A stretch of DNA of 64,000 nucleotides, taken from assembly GCA_019694455.1 (NCBI GenBank), contig JAIBBY010000005.1, positions 1 to 64,000 of the forward strand. Reading direction: 5' to 3'. Both the position numbers and the translations under genes were made by a program. Every line of letters begins with the position of its first letter. Within the stretch, counting starts at the first letter, position 1. A model generated the notes under the pieces. That model saw only the letters and a program-made list of their open reading frames with translations. It had not been told where the DNA came from and did no database searches. This document shows, piece after piece, positions 35,686 to 45,320 of this stretch. This DNA is from Pirellulales bacterium. GTDB taxonomy: Bacteria > Planctomycetota > Planctomycetia > Pirellulales > JAEUIK01.

Positions 35686-36294
35686 TTAGAAGCGACAATC
35701 CACTTGATAGGTAATTTCGTTGGATTCAGGTTGGGCGCCTAATATCGCGGCTTTCAAATCCACTTGTGCGAACAGGCCCGTGGATCGCAGCGCGAGCACG
35801 AACTTGGAGATCGCGATATTGTCGCGGCCAATCCCTTTGAGCGATAACTCGCGCACAATCACAAAGGCCTTAGACGCTTGTGTCTTGCGGTCGGCGCTGT
35901 TCACGACAGGCGCTGGTTCACGCCGGCTGACATAGCTCAATTCCTGCAGCCACACGCGACCTTGGCCGCGGCGGGCGCTGGAACTGGTGGCCGCCACCGT
36001 GGCTAGTGCCGGCGGCTCCGATTGGAGTCCGCCGAGCACGTTTTCTTGGTTGCCCACGTCGTTCAGGCGAATCCGCATCCGGCGATTGTCGGCCTGCAAT
36101 TGCACCAACGATGCATACGATTGCTCGAGCGGATCGAGCGATTCGGCGGCGGTTTCAAACTCCGACTGTTTGATCCACCAGGCAGGCAAAAGAATCGTCC
36201 AACACACGGCGCACATCACCGCCCATTCGCGCAGCCGCGTCCATAACAGGGATTGAAATCGATATTGTCGGGGAAGCAGATTGATGCGGCTCAT
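35686..36294 (-). CDS. PilN-like inner-membrane assembly protein
   Basis: The 202-residue protein starts MSRINLLPRQYR; the INLLP motif is the PilM-binding tail of PilN. One membrane helix follows (WAVMCAVCWTILLPAWWI), then a coiled coil, and a C-terminal ferredoxin-like domain (ELSLKGIGRDNIAISKFVLALRSTGLFAQVDL). The ATG at 36294 overlaps the PilM stop as ATGA, showing coupling. The INLLP motif supports the call well. Confidence 0.85.
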   Translation of the reverse strand: MSRINLLPRQYRFQSLLWTRLREWAVMCAVCWTILLPAWWIKQSEFETAAESLDPLEQSYASLVQLQADNRRMRIRLNDVGNQENVLGGLQSEPPALATVAATSSSARRGQGRVWLQELSYVSRREPAPVVNSADRKTQASKAFVIVRELSLKGIGRDNIAISKFVLALRSTGLFAQVDLKAAILGAQPESNEITYQVDCRF

Positions 36295-37358
36295 GACTCC
36301 CACCTCAAAGCCGACAAAGCCGCCGCAACGCCGTACATAGCCTCTGCCCCGCCCTCATCGCTCGGTTGCAGTCGCCAGCATTTCACTGGGACTTGCAACC
36401 TGTGGGCCAGAAAGGCGTCGGCGTTGCGTATCATCGCGCCGCCGCCAAATAGCCAGAAACGCGCAGGCAGCAAGTGAGGCCGTTGCACGCGCAAGTAAGC
36501 GAGCGTCTTGTTCAATTGTTCCAGCAAGCTCTGTAACGTCGAGATCGCCAGTTCCGCAGCGATCTCTTGAACGTCCGCCGACTCGTCGGCTCCGCCATTT
36601 GCGCTCGGCAAGCCAATGCGAGACAGCACTTCGATCGCCTCGCCATGCGTCAAACCCAGGCCAGCGGCGACAGCGTTCACCATCGGGCCAAATCCGCAAT
36701 CGCGCAGATAACGCGTGAACAAAGGCTCGCCTCCGCGGACCACACACAGCGTCGCGCCAGTGTAGCCCCAATCGATGGCGCCAACGGACTGTGTGTCCCC
36801 GCCGCGTTCGACCAGATCGACGGCGCGACCCAGCGACTTAGGCAAGCCGTCCAACACCTCACACTGCAGTCCCGCTGTGCGCGCGCAATCGATCACTCCC
36901 TGCACCGTGTCGCAGCGCGCCGATAACACCATGATGTTGTCGATCTGAAACTGCGCGGAGTCGCCCGCATCTCGTGTTTCCCAAAAGTCGAATTCGCGTG
37001 GCTCATCGTCTTGAAACACAGTGGCCAGCTCGTTCTCGATGATCGCACGCCGCTCGTTGTCGCCAACCGCCGGAATCTTCATCGAACGCAAGTCAACCCA
37101 TGGCATCGGCAAGGCAATCGCGATCCGGCGCCCCTCAAAGTCGCTGTCCTCCAAGAGCGCGCGCACCCGCTGCCCCAGCGCGCGGCCGGCGATGCCTGGC
37201 CGGCCCAACGCGGTAGTCAGAAATTCGGGATCGAGCTCAAACGTGGCGTGGTTTAGCCGTAGTTCGTCACCAGCGCGAGCAATCTGCGCCAGCTTCACGG
37301 CCTGAACTCCCAGGTCGATCCCGATCCAACCTCTGGAACCTGCGGTCAACAAACTCAT
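36291..37358 (-). CDS. PilM-like actin-fold assembly protein
   Basis: The 355-residue cytoplasmic ATP-binding protein of the FtsA/PilM type anchors PilN and PilO to the cytoplasmic side. Visible landmarks are WIGIDLGVQAVKLAQI (phosphate 1), then IAIALPMPWVDLRSMKIPAV, GAIDWGYTGATLCVV (phosphate 2), and FWLFGGGAMI (adenosine). The ATG at 37358 has GGAGG at ideal spacing and overlaps the preceding small gene by ATGA. It is the standard first gene of the M-N-O-P-Q series. Confidence 0.87.
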   Translation of the reverse strand: MSLLTAGSRGWIGIDLGVQAVKLAQIARAGDELRLNHATFELDPEFLTTALGRPGIAGRALGQRVRALLEDSDFEGRRIAIALPMPWVDLRSMKIPAVGDNERRAIIENELATVFQDDEPREFDFWETRDAGDSAQFQIDNIMVLSARCDTVQGVIDCARTAGLQCEVLDGLPKSLGRAVDLVERGGDTQSVGAIDWGYTGATLCVVRGGEPLFTRYLRDCGFGPMVNAVAAGLGLTHGEAIEVLSRIGLPSANGGADESADVQEIAAELAISTLQSLLEQLNKTLAYLRVQRPHLLPARFWLFGGGAMIRNADAFLAHRLQVPVKCWRLQPSDEGGAEAMYGVAAALSALRWES

Positions 37359-37690
37359 GGCCTCCGTGCGTTGTTCTCGTCGTTGCGACCACGCGACCGA
37401 TTGGCGATCTCGGCGAGCCGCTGTTCGATGCGTCCGGTCTTGGTGTCCATTTGCTTGAGCGTGGGAATAATTTCGCGCTTGTAGAGATCTTGTATCTCGC
37501 GCAGCACGATCTCGCTGCGTTCGCCACCTGCCAGAAACGCCTTGTCGGGCGTGATCGTGCGGACATCGGCGCGGGCCGCGGGAGGAAACTGAACGGTCCC
37601 GCTTCCCCACAAAGCGCCGGCGCCGAAGATCGCCGCCGCGATCAGACCACGCTCGAACCGTTGCCGCAGCGGCGCTGGTTGTTCTGACAT
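37355..37690 (-). CDS. Small bitopic membrane protein of the pilus/secretion operon
   Basis: The 111-residue protein starts with a short cytoplasmic tail (MSEQPAPLRQRFERG). One hydrophobic segment (LIAAAIFGAGALWGSG) and a polar helix-rich domain (SEIVLREIQDLYKREIIPTLKQMDTKTGRIEQRLAEI) follow, suggesting a coiled coil outside the membrane. Ribosome site GAGGTGT before the ATG at 37690 is good. It is coupled to pilM by ATGA overlap and lies 8 bases after the PilC-like gene. The family is not recognised; it may be an accessory of the platform. Confidence 0.7.
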   Translation of the reverse strand: MSEQPAPLRQRFERGLIAAAIFGAGALWGSGTVQFPPAARADVRTITPDKAFLAGGERSEIVLREIQDLYKREIIPTLKQMDTKTGRIEQRLAEIANRSRGRNDENNARRP

Positions 37691-37698
37691 AAGACACC

Positions 37699-38928
37699 TC
37701 ATTTCTGATGTTGCGCGAATGTGGCAAAATCGAACATCGGGATCATGACCGCCAGCACAATGCACGCCACGATCACGCCAAGAACTACGATGATGAGCGG
37801 CTCCATCACGGTCATCATGGCCTTCAGGCGACTCTCCCCTTCTTCCTCATAAAACTCACCCATGATTTGTGACACCGAGGCCAGGTTGCCAGTGCGCTCT
37901 CCGGTGGCGAGCATGTGCGCCGCCGCGCTCGGGACAAAGGAGTGCTCGGCAACGGTGGGGCTCATGTCCTGCCCCCCCAGCACCGCCTCTTCCAAACGTA
38001 CGAACAATTCGCGGTACATCAGGTTTTGGACCGAAGTGCGCGTGAGCCGGAGCGCCTCAAGCAGCGGCACTCCACTCTCAAGCATCATTCCCAGCAGCCG
38101 GAAGCTACGTCCGGTGAGCAGTGCCCGTGTAATCTTGTTGATCAACGGATTGTTCAATTGCAGACCATCGATCCAGGCGCGGCCGCGTTGGCTGGAGCGA
38201 AACGACAATACGCCAACCACCAGCGCCGCCGCCAAAGCGATCCATAAGATCAGATAGTGGCGCAACTCGCCGGCAAACGCCAGCAAGGCCCGGGTGATCA
38301 TGGGTAGAGGCATGTCAGCGTCGGCGAACACTTCGGCGAAACGCGGCAGCACGAAGAACAATAGCGCGCCGATCACAATCAGCGAAACACTGCTTAGCAC
38401 CACGGGATACGCTAATTGGGCTCGCAGCGCGCCCGATCGCTTGAGCTCCGTATTCAACATTTCGGTCAATCGGGCTAACACCTCTGGCAATCGTCCCGAT
38501 GCCTCGCCGGCCGCCACGATCGCCACATAGGCCCCGCCGAACACGTGGCCTTGCGCGGCCAATGCCGCCGACACCGGCTTGCCTGCGGAGACGTCGCCAT
38601 GCACTTTTTGCAGTGCGTCGCGCAACACCGGCTGACTCACCTGCGACGAAAGCGTTTGCAGCGCGGTGGCCAAGTCAGTGCCAGAGCGCGCCATCACTGC
38701 TAGTTGCGAGGTGAAGGTGAGCAACTCGCGCTTTGGCACGCGCTTGCGGAGCCATGGCATTCCTTTGGCAGCGACGATCGCCGGCGCTCGCTTGGTCGAG
38801 GCGGTCACTTCGACTGCAAACAGGCCTTTTTCGCGCAGCAGCTTCCTTACGTGCGCAACTGAATCGGCCGCCAGCACCCCACGGGTGAGCTCGCCTGACA
38901 TCGATCTGGCCGAATAAAGGTAGTTCAT
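37699..38928 (-). CDS. Inner-membrane platform protein, PilC/GspF family
   Basis: The polytopic core of the assembly motor has 409 residues. Two GspF domains are evident. FTSQLAVMARSGTDLATALQTL opens the first, and RLLGMMLESGVPLLEALRLTR opens the second. Each domain is followed by hydrophobic helices (PVVLSSVSLIVIGALLFFVLP; MEPLIIVVLGVIVACIVLAVMIPMF). It lies 5 bases from the ATPase gene, with which it works to add or remove pilin subunits. Confidence 0.92.
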   Translation of the reverse strand: MNYLYSARSMSGELTRGVLAADSVAHVRKLLREKGLFAVEVTASTKRAPAIVAAKGMPWLRKRVPKRELLTFTSQLAVMARSGTDLATALQTLSSQVSQPVLRDALQKVHGDVSAGKPVSAALAAQGHVFGGAYVAIVAAGEASGRLPEVLARLTEMLNTELKRSGALRAQLAYPVVLSSVSLIVIGALLFFVLPRFAEVFADADMPLPMITRALLAFAGELRHYLILWIALAAALVVGVLSFRSSQRGRAWIDGLQLNNPLINKITRALLTGRSFRLLGMMLESGVPLLEALRLTRTSVQNLMYRELFVRLEEAVLGGQDMSPTVAEHSFVPSAAAHMLATGERTGNLASVSQIMGEFYEEEGESRLKAMMTVMEPLIIVVLGVIVACIVLAVMIPMFDFATFAQHQK

Positions 38929-38933
38929 AGGTT

Positions 38934-40700
38934 TTACTCAAAGAACGCCACGCGCATCGCTTCATCGAGACTGGTCTTGCCCTTCTCGGCCAACCGAATC
39001 CCCTCTTCAAGCAAGGTATGTCCGCCGTGTTCTCGATAATGTTTGCGGATCGTGGTGGCGCCAGGATCACGAGCGATCAACTCGCGCAGCTCTGGAGTGC
39101 AGTTCAATACTTCATAGATGCCCAATCGCCCGTGAAACCCCGTGTCGTGGCACTTGGGACAGCCCTGGCCACGCACGAACGGCCGACGATGATCTCCTTG
39201 GTAGTGCAAGGTTTGCAACAAGTGAGCCGGCGGATAATAGGTGGTAGCGCAATCGTGACAAACAGTGCGCACCAAGCGCTGCGCCACCACTCCGACTAGC
39301 GCCGAGGCCAGCTTGAACGGCTCCACGCCCATATCCACCAGGCGAGTGACCGCGCCGGAGCTGTCGTTGGTGTGGATGGTGCTTAGCACCAGATGTCCGG
39401 TGAGCGCCGCCTGCACGGCGACTTGAGCGGTTTCGGCATCGCGGATTTCGCCCACCATGATGATATCTGGGTCTTGCCGCAGGATCGACCGCAGTGCGCC
39501 CGCAAAGCCGAGAGAAGTGGCCTCCTCGACTTGCACCTGATTAATGGTGTCGAGTTGATATTCCACCGGGTCTTCGACTGTGACGATGTTCCGCTGCGCG
39601 GACTTCACCAGATCAAGCGCCGAATAGAGGGTCGTCGTTTTGCCGCTTCCTGTTGGGCCGCTCACCAGCAATAGGCCATACGGCTTGGCGAGCATGGACT
39701 TCACTGTGCCGAGCAGGTCGACGGGGAAGCCGAGCAAGTCGAGGTTGAAGTTCACTCGCCGTTTGTCCAGCACGCGCAACACGGCTTTCTCGCCCAGCAC
39801 CGTGGGCAGAGTCGACACACGCAAGTCGATTTCGCGTCCTTCGATCACCACGTGCATGCGGCCATCTTGCGGCAGGCGATGTTCGGCGATGTCCATTTTG
39901 GCCATCACCTTGATGCGCGAAATGATCGCCGGATGAAAATCGTTGCGCGGCCGCAGCACTTCTCGCAGCATGCCATCGACGCGAAATCGCACTGTGGAAT
40001 TGCGGCGGCCGGCCTCGATGTGGATGTCGCTCGCCCCTTGGCGAATCGCATGCACCAACAAGTAATTGACCAGCTTGATGATGGGGCTCCCCTCCATCAT
40101 CGTTTCGACGCTTTCCAAATCGACGTCGACTGTATCGGCGTCCAGTTCCACGGCCGACTCATCGAGATCGGCGGTTACCGTGTCGACCTGGAAGCCGTCT
40201 TCGTAGCAGCGTTCAGTCATCCGCTGAATATTGCTGCTGATCGCGAAGACGGGCCGAATCTTCAAACCGGTGATGCGCTCCAGTTCATCGACTTGCTGCA
40301 AGTTCTGCGGCTCGGCCATCGCTACAGTCAATACGCCGCGCACGCGAAACAACGCCAAGGCGCGCAACTGTTCCGCCATGACCCGCGGCACGAGCTTCAC
40401 CACGGCCGGGTCGACAAGCCCCTCGCGCAAGCGCACCGCCGCCACTCCCAACTGGTGTTGGATGTACGGCAGAATCTGTTCTTCGCTCAGGAATCCCAGT
40501 TCGATCAGCGCCTCGCCCAGCCGAACCTGCTTTTCGGATTGCCGATGTAGCGCCGTTTCCAACTCTTCGGGCGTAATCAGATCGGCGCCCAGTAGCTGCT
40601 CGCCCAGCGAAGCGAACGAGAACGATGAGCGCTCGCCGTGCGGGGCGCTTTTGGATCGCGGGGGAGTGGCGGCAGGAGGTGTGTGCAGAGTGGCCGTCAT
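38934..40700 (-). CDS. Assembly ATPase, PilB/GspE family
   Basis: The hexameric motor ATPase has 588 residues. The N-terminal MshEN-type domain (GEALIELGFLSEEQILPYIQHQLGV) is followed by the GspE core. Walker A is GPTGSGKTTTLYSAL, the Asp box is QDPDIIMVGEIRDAETAQ, the His box is LVLSTIHTNDSSG, and a zinc-binding tetracysteine motif (CHDC...CPKC) is intact. MshEN domains often bind cyclic-di-GMP, which would fit the HD-GYP gene at 43764. Its start overlaps the STAS gene stop by ATGA. Confidence 0.94.
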   Translation of the reverse strand: MTATLHTPPAATPPRSKSAPHGERSSFSFASLGEQLLGADLITPEELETALHRQSEKQVRLGEALIELGFLSEEQILPYIQHQLGVAAVRLREGLVDPAVVKLVPRVMAEQLRALALFRVRGVLTVAMAEPQNLQQVDELERITGLKIRPVFAISSNIQRMTERCYEDGFQVDTVTADLDESAVELDADTVDVDLESVETMMEGSPIIKLVNYLLVHAIRQGASDIHIEAGRRNSTVRFRVDGMLREVLRPRNDFHPAIISRIKVMAKMDIAEHRLPQDGRMHVVIEGREIDLRVSTLPTVLGEKAVLRVLDKRRVNFNLDLLGFPVDLLGTVKSMLAKPYGLLLVSGPTGSGKTTTLYSALDLVKSAQRNIVTVEDPVEYQLDTINQVQVEEATSLGFAGALRSILRQDPDIIMVGEIRDAETAQVAVQAALTGHLVLSTIHTNDSSGAVTRLVDMGVEPFKLASALVGVVAQRLVRTVCHDCATTYYPPAHLLQTLHYQGDHRRPFVRGQGCPKCHDTGFHGRLGIYEVLNCTPELRELIARDPGATTIRKHYREHGGHTLLEEGIRLAEKGKTSLDEAMRVAFFE

Positions 40701-41035
40701 TCGGCGAAACTCCCGACGGCCGTGACCGCTTCTGTGAAGATCTCAAAGTGACGATCGACGCCAGTGACCATCAGAATATCGCGGCATAGCGGGTTGGGCG
40801 CCGCCAGTTTTAGCGCGCCGCCACGCTGTTGAAACGAGTCTTGGTAGTTGAGCAGCAGTTCCAAGCCCACGCTGTCCACCAAGGGCACGCGCGACAGATC
40901 GACCACTGCCCGTGGCTGTCCGGCGGCCAGGCACTCGTCAAACAAGCGCGCGACAAACGGCGACTGGTCCACCGTGATGGCATCATCACCGCGAATCAGG
41001 TCCACTGCGCCTTGTCTGGCTCGTTCGAACGCCAT
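40697..41035 (-). CDS. STAS-domain protein (anti-sigma antagonist type) in the secretion operon
   Basis: The 112-residue STAS protein has the core RAVVDLSRVPLVDSVGLELLLNYQDSFQQRGGALKLAAPN. Ser55 in VDSVGLELL is the classical phosphorylation site of SpoIIAA/RsbV proteins. It lies between the histidine kinase (6-base gap) and the ATPase gene (ATGA overlap), so it is made with the machine. Together with the GAF-SpoIIE-like protein at the operon end it suggests partner switching acting on secretion or pilus assembly. No separate RsbW-like kinase gene is seen. The neighbouring sensor kinase is of the ordinary histidine type. Confidence 0.85.
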   Translation of the reverse strand: MAFERARQGAVDLIRGDDAITVDQSPFVARLFDECLAAGQPRAVVDLSRVPLVDSVGLELLLNYQDSFQQRGGALKLAAPNPLCRDILMVTGVDRHFEIFTEAVTAVGSFAE

Positions 41036-41041
41036 GTTGAA

Positions 41042-42862
41042 CTATCCCACGGGCAACGACATGGTGAATTTGCTCCCTTTGTCGAGCTCGCTATGCACTG
41101 TGAGTCGACCGCCGTGCAATCGCACCACTTCATGCGCGAGCGACAACCCCAGTCCGCTCCCGGTCTCCTCTTGCACGCGCGGGTCGGAGCTGCGAAAGAA
41201 CTTGTCAAAAATCTTGTTGAGCTCCTCAACCGCGATGCCGTAACCGGAGTCCTCCACATGGACGTGGACCTGATTACCCCCGACTTCCAAACTCAGGCCC
41301 ACTCGGCCGCCGGCGGGTGTGTATTTGGCCGCGTTGCCCAACAGGTTGACCAGGGTGACGGTGATTTTGTCCTTGTCGATCTTGAGATCGGGGATCTTCT
41401 CGGGCAGCGCACGTTCGAAAGTGATTCCCTTTTGATCCATTTGGGGACGGACATGTTCAATCGTCTCGTTGAGCAGTCGTTCGAAATCCGTTGGCTGGCG
41501 ATCGAGCGCAAGCGACCCCGCTTGCATGCGGCTGATGCTCAAAAGGTCGTCAATGAACCGGGCGAGTCGCGTCGCCTCGTTGTTGATGATGTTGCAGAAT
41601 TCCTTTTGCTTCTCCACATCCAGATCGGTCATGCGACCTAGCGTTTCGGCGTAGGCCTTGATGTTCGCCAACGGCGTGCGCAGTTCATGTGTTGCCGAGT
41701 AGACGAACTGATTGCGCATCTGATCTGCGAGCTTCTGCTGCGTCACATCGCGCAGCGCCCAGATGTGTCCCCCAGACAACCCGCTGTCGGCCACTCGCAA
41801 AGGGTAACGCGCGACGCGCAATACGCCTTGAGACATATCGCCTGAACGCCCCAACTCCGCTACAACGTCGCGCAGCAGCGCGTCGGAGGCGAGCAAGGAC
41901 TGATCGGCCTTGCGAGTCGCGTCGAGTCCGAGACACTCCGACATCTGACGCCCCTCGATGGCGTGGTCCTTCCAGCCGATCAAGGCACGCAGCGCGGGGT
42001 TGGCAAAGGTGATTTTTCCTTCGGCGTCGGTCACACCCACTCCGTCGGGCAGGCCGTTGAGAATTTGCTCCGCCTTGCGATTTCGAAAGCCATCTAGCAC
42101 TTGATGCAGACGATTCTCCAGCGAATTGTCGGCTGGGGCTTCTTTCCGAGTGGTCAGCAATTTGTTCCAGCCGTTCGCCAACGCTCCGCCCGCGCGAATT
42201 GCGTCAAACTTCAGCGAGTGGCCGTCTCGCGTTGTCGCCGCCTGCCTCAACTGACGCTCGACTTCGGCCAGGGGCCGCGCCAGTCGTTGCAATCGCATGG
42301 CGCCCGCCGCGATGACCACAGCCGGCGCAATGATTGCCAGCGGGACAAACTCCGCCGCGGCGTGAATCGCCGACTGAATGCCATTGTCCAGCACGGCGAT
42401 GCATACCTCGCCGACGGGCTCGTCTTGACGCACCAACGGGCTGCGATACTCGCGCACCGCGAGTTGATCGGCGTCCACGTAGCGCGCACAAATCACTTCT
42501 CCCCAATGTTGATTCGCAATTTCATGACTCGGGGCCACCTGGCCAATCTGTTCACGAGTTGAATGCGCAAGGTAGCGACCATTCTTGTCAATGACCGCGC
42601 AGTACAGTAGCGCGCCGTCAGCGCGCAGCTTTTCAACGGTAGGCTGTAGCGCCGCTTCTCCATGTCGCGAATACGCCGACAGGACTGCTGTGTTGACGCG
42701 ACCCAACCGGTTAATGCATGCCACGTCGGTTTGCGAAGTCACCAGGGCGCGCACAAGCAGTGGCAAACCCACAATCAGGCACAACACCGCGGCCAAGCCA
42801 AACAACAGGTACGACGCCACAACGCGGCGCGTGAAGTTGAGATGACGTGGCTTGTTCGACAT
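41042..42862 (-). CDS. Membrane-bound sensor histidine kinase with PAS domain
   Basis: The 606-residue kinase has an N-terminal helix (about 13-40), an extracytoplasmic sensor region (about 45-170) and a second helix (about 172-190). A HAMP-like stretch and a PAS domain (about 262-375) precede HisKA with His392 in YSATHELRTPL. The ATPase domain carries N-, G1- and G2-box motifs (LVNLLGNAAKYTP, VEDSGYGI, GSGLGLSLAHEV). The receiver gene lies 14 bases upstream, so the two probably form a pair. Its signal is unknown. Confidence 0.92.
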   Translation of the reverse strand: MSNKPRHLNFTRRVVASYLLFGLAAVLCLIVGLPLLVRALVTSQTDVACINRLGRVNTAVLSAYSRHGEAALQPTVEKLRADGALLYCAVIDKNGRYLAHSTREQIGQVAPSHEIANQHWGEVICARYVDADQLAVREYRSPLVRQDEPVGEVCIAVLDNGIQSAIHAAAEFVPLAIIAPAVVIAAGAMRLQRLARPLAEVERQLRQAATTRDGHSLKFDAIRAGGALANGWNKLLTTRKEAPADNSLENRLHQVLDGFRNRKAEQILNGLPDGVGVTDAEGKITFANPALRALIGWKDHAIEGRQMSECLGLDATRKADQSLLASDALLRDVVAELGRSGDMSQGVLRVARYPLRVADSGLSGGHIWALRDVTQQKLADQMRNQFVYSATHELRTPLANIKAYAETLGRMTDLDVEKQKEFCNIINNEATRLARFIDDLLSISRMQAGSLALDRQPTDFERLLNETIEHVRPQMDQKGITFERALPEKIPDLKIDKDKITVTLVNLLGNAAKYTPAGGRVGLSLEVGGNQVHVHVEDSGYGIAVEELNKIFDKFFRSSDPRVQEETGSGLGLSLAHEVVRLHGGRLTVHSELDKGSKFTMSLPVG

Positions 42863-42876
42863 GATCGAATGCGCCT

Positions 42877-43269
42877 TTAGGAAGTGGTCGGCGCAGCCGA
42901 CAATGCCAGGTGCTTTTCGATCACCGAAACCAGCGATTGTGGGCTGAACGGCTTGACCATCACTTCACGCACGCCCAAGTCGGAGTAAAGCGCCGCCAGG
43001 TCCAACTCGTAGCCCTTGGCGGTCAACATGATGATTGGCATATCCGCGTGCTGACCGTCGTGTCGCAAATGCGCGCACAACTCACAGCCGGTCATTTCCG
43101 GCATCTGATGGTCAGTCACGAGGATGTCGAAATCGCGCTGTGCAAACAATTCAAGCGCCTCTTTGCCGTGTCGGGCGGCGCTCACCTGGTAACCAGCTAG
43201 CTCCAGATTGAAGCGCACAACTTCACGGAGCGCCACATTGTCTTCCGCGACGAGCACTCTTTGTTTCAT
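42877..43269 (-). CDS. Single-domain response regulator (CheY-like)
   Basis: The 130-residue receiver domain has no output domain. The acidic pair is in VLVAEDN, the phospho-acceptor is Asp53 in ILVTDHQMP, and the later Thr and Lys are in IIMLTAKG and VMVKPF. As the first gene of the operon it may pass the kinase signal to the STAS protein, the ATPase or PilM by direct contact. A short extension SAAPTTS ends the protein. Confidence 0.92.
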   Translation of the reverse strand: MKQRVLVAEDNVALREVVRFNLELAGYQVSAARHGKEALELFAQRDFDILVTDHQMPEMTGCELCAHLRHDGQHADMPIIMLTAKGYELDLAALYSDLGVREVMVKPFSPQSLVSVIEKHLALSAAPTTS

Positions 43270-43763
43270 GACCCACTCACCCCAGTTCGACTGAGTTCCG
43301 GTCGCAGGCGCGCCAATCCGACACAGCGGTACCGTTTATCGGCGGCGCCAACGAAAAAGTTCGCTCAATCGGAAGAGTTTCGCTAGATTTACAGCTCTTA
43401 CGCTAGCTGCTCAGCGCAAGCATAGGTCTGAATCATGTGATGCGGATTACAGGTACGCTAGCACAGCGTTGGTCGCCGCCGAGTCACTCGTTGCACTTTG
43501 GCGTTTCCCCCCGCATGGGCCGGCCGCAAGGCGCCGCATTCGTTTGAATACGCGGTCACGATTGTGCCGCCTCTAGCGAAACCACTGAATCTGCGACTCA
43601 CGCATGCCGCGCGGCCGCGTCATGGTGAGATGCGCGCCGGGTTTGAGTGGGTTGCTCAGCGGACGATGAGAGCTACGCTTGCCGTGAGCTTGCAATGTCC
43701 AGCGCAGCTTGCGGATTTGACAATCGGGTAGTCCGCGCGCGAGGCAACGACGGTGAATCGACA
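43270..43763. other. Divergent control region between the two pilus/secretion gene sets
   Basis: The 494 bases separate the minus-strand operon from the HD-GYP gene and must carry both promoters. A TTGACA hexamer near 43717 on the + strand has no fitting -10 box. In-frame codons upstream of the HD-GYP start exist but carry no family sequence. Nothing else was recognised. Confidence 0.5.
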
Positions 43764-45320
43764 ATGGCCGAGGCAAATGCTGACGAATCGCTAGCCACAC
43801 TTCGCGCCGCGCTGCGCGACACCTTTAATTGTGATTTTGAATTCTGGCGCGAGTCGTCTCACGGCTGGGAGCGACTGCCCGCTGGCCACGGAGTCAACAC
43901 GAGCGGAATCACAACGGCGCCGTTGACCGAAGCACCACGCGAGCCCATGTTACGGAAGACGAAACACGCGGATCAGACCGAACTTGCGATTCCGCTGCGA
44001 TTGTCCAATGGCTCGCGCGCTGTCGCCATCGGTGAACTGCCTACGTCCGAGGCCGACCTGGCGCTACGTTGCGCGCGACTGTTCACTGGCGACTGGTCAA
44101 AACGAGCGCAATTGGCCGAACGCGATGAGGAGTTGCGCGCGTTCGTTGGCCAAATCAGTTGCGACTTTGAAGAACTGACCTATTTGCGTTGCCTGGCCGA
44201 CCACCTTGAAATCGCCGAGATAAGCGACGACGATTGGCAGGTCGCCCGCGCCATCCTGCCGATGCTCCGTCGACTGATCCGCGCAGAATACTTGGCGCTA
44301 GTTGCCAGCGGTGCGGAAGGAGACGACTCCCTGACTTGCCAAGTGGTGGTTCGCGACGGCGCGCAGTGCGTGCCCGACGAGACATTGCTCGGCATGATCG
44401 CGGAGTATAGCGGCGCGTGCAATGGCCAGCCGATTGTCAAGAATCATATTTCGGAGCGCGAAGTAGAGGGGCACTTTCCCGGCATCGATGCGTTCGTCCT
44501 TCAATCGGTCGCGCGCGGCGAGTTTCGATTGGGTTGGATCCTGGCTGTGAATCGTCAGCCACTTTCTTCGTTGGCGCTGGCCAACCTCGATCCTGCCAAT
44601 GAGTTCGGCACTGTGGAAGCCAGTCTGTTATCGTCGAGCGCCGCGATGCTCGCCACCCATGGCCGCAACGTGCAGTTGTTCAAGGAGAAAGCCGCCCTGT
44701 TAGTCTCGGTGGTTCGCGCCCTTGTTTCCGCTTTGGACGCTAAAGATCCTTACACTTGCGGGCACAGCGAACGCGTTGCCTTGATTTCACAATGCCTTGG
44801 ACGCAATTTGAATCTGATCGACACCGCGTGCGAACGGCTCTACCTCACCGGCCTGTTGCACGATATTGGCAAGATTGGCGTGCGCGACGTCGTCCTACGC
44901 AAACCGGGTTCGTTGGATAGCGATGAGCTCACTGAAATGCGGCAGCACCCGCTCGATGGTTGGGCGATTTTGCAGGACCTCGATCAGCTCAAGTATGTAT
45001 TGCCTGGCGTCTTGCATCACCATGAACATTTCGACGGCAGTGGCTATCCGGATGGACTGGCCGGTGAACAAATCCCGCTCGATGCGCGCATTCTGGCTGT
45101 GGCCGATTCCTTCGACGCCATGACCAGTGACCGTCCTTATCGAAAGGGCATGTCCCACGAAGTCGTCGACGACATCCTTCGCTCTGGCGCTGAGCGACAA
45201 TGGGATCCGCAGGTCGTCGACGCCTTTTTTCGCGCGAAAGCCGACATTATCGACATCTGCCGGAGCTACCAGCCCCATGCGCGCAAAGAGCGTGAATCCG
45301 CATGTCTGCCAATCGCGTAG
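43764..45320 (+). CDS. HD-GYP domain protein, probable cyclic-di-GMP phosphodiesterase
   Basis: The 518-residue soluble protein has an N-terminal part (about 1-120) of unknown type and a GAF-like middle (about 160-310). An intact HD-GYP domain (about 320-500) carries HSERVALISQ, LLHDIGKIG, LHHHEHFDGSGYPDGL and ADSFDAMTSDRPYR. All metal and GYP residues are present. It would hydrolyse cyclic-di-GMP and could tune the PilB-like ATPase encoded across the control region. The pseudopilin gene overlaps its end by 44 bases, so it belongs with the pilin-like genes. The ATG at 43764 was chosen because the protein starts cleanly there. Confidence 0.88.
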   Translation: MAEANADESLATLRAALRDTFNCDFEFWRESSHGWERLPAGHGVNTSGITTAPLTEAPREPMLRKTKHADQTELAIPLRLSNGSRAVAIGELPTSEADLALRCARLFTGDWSKRAQLAERDEELRAFVGQISCDFEELTYLRCLADHLEIAEISDDDWQVARAILPMLRRLIRAEYLALVASGAEGDDSLTCQVVVRDGAQCVPDETLLGMIAEYSGACNGQPIVKNHISEREVEGHFPGIDAFVLQSVARGEFRLGWILAVNRQPLSSLALANLDPANEFGTVEASLLSSSAAMLATHGRNVQLFKEKAALLVSVVRALVSALDAKDPYTCGHSERVALISQCLGRNLNLIDTACERLYLTGLLHDIGKIGVRDVVLRKPGSLDSDELTEMRQHPLDGWAILQDLDQLKYVLPGVLHHHEHFDGSGYPDGLAGEQIPLDARILAVADSFDAMTSDRPYRKGMSHEVVDDILRSGAERQWDPQVVDAFFRAKADIIDICRSYQPHARKERESACLPIA

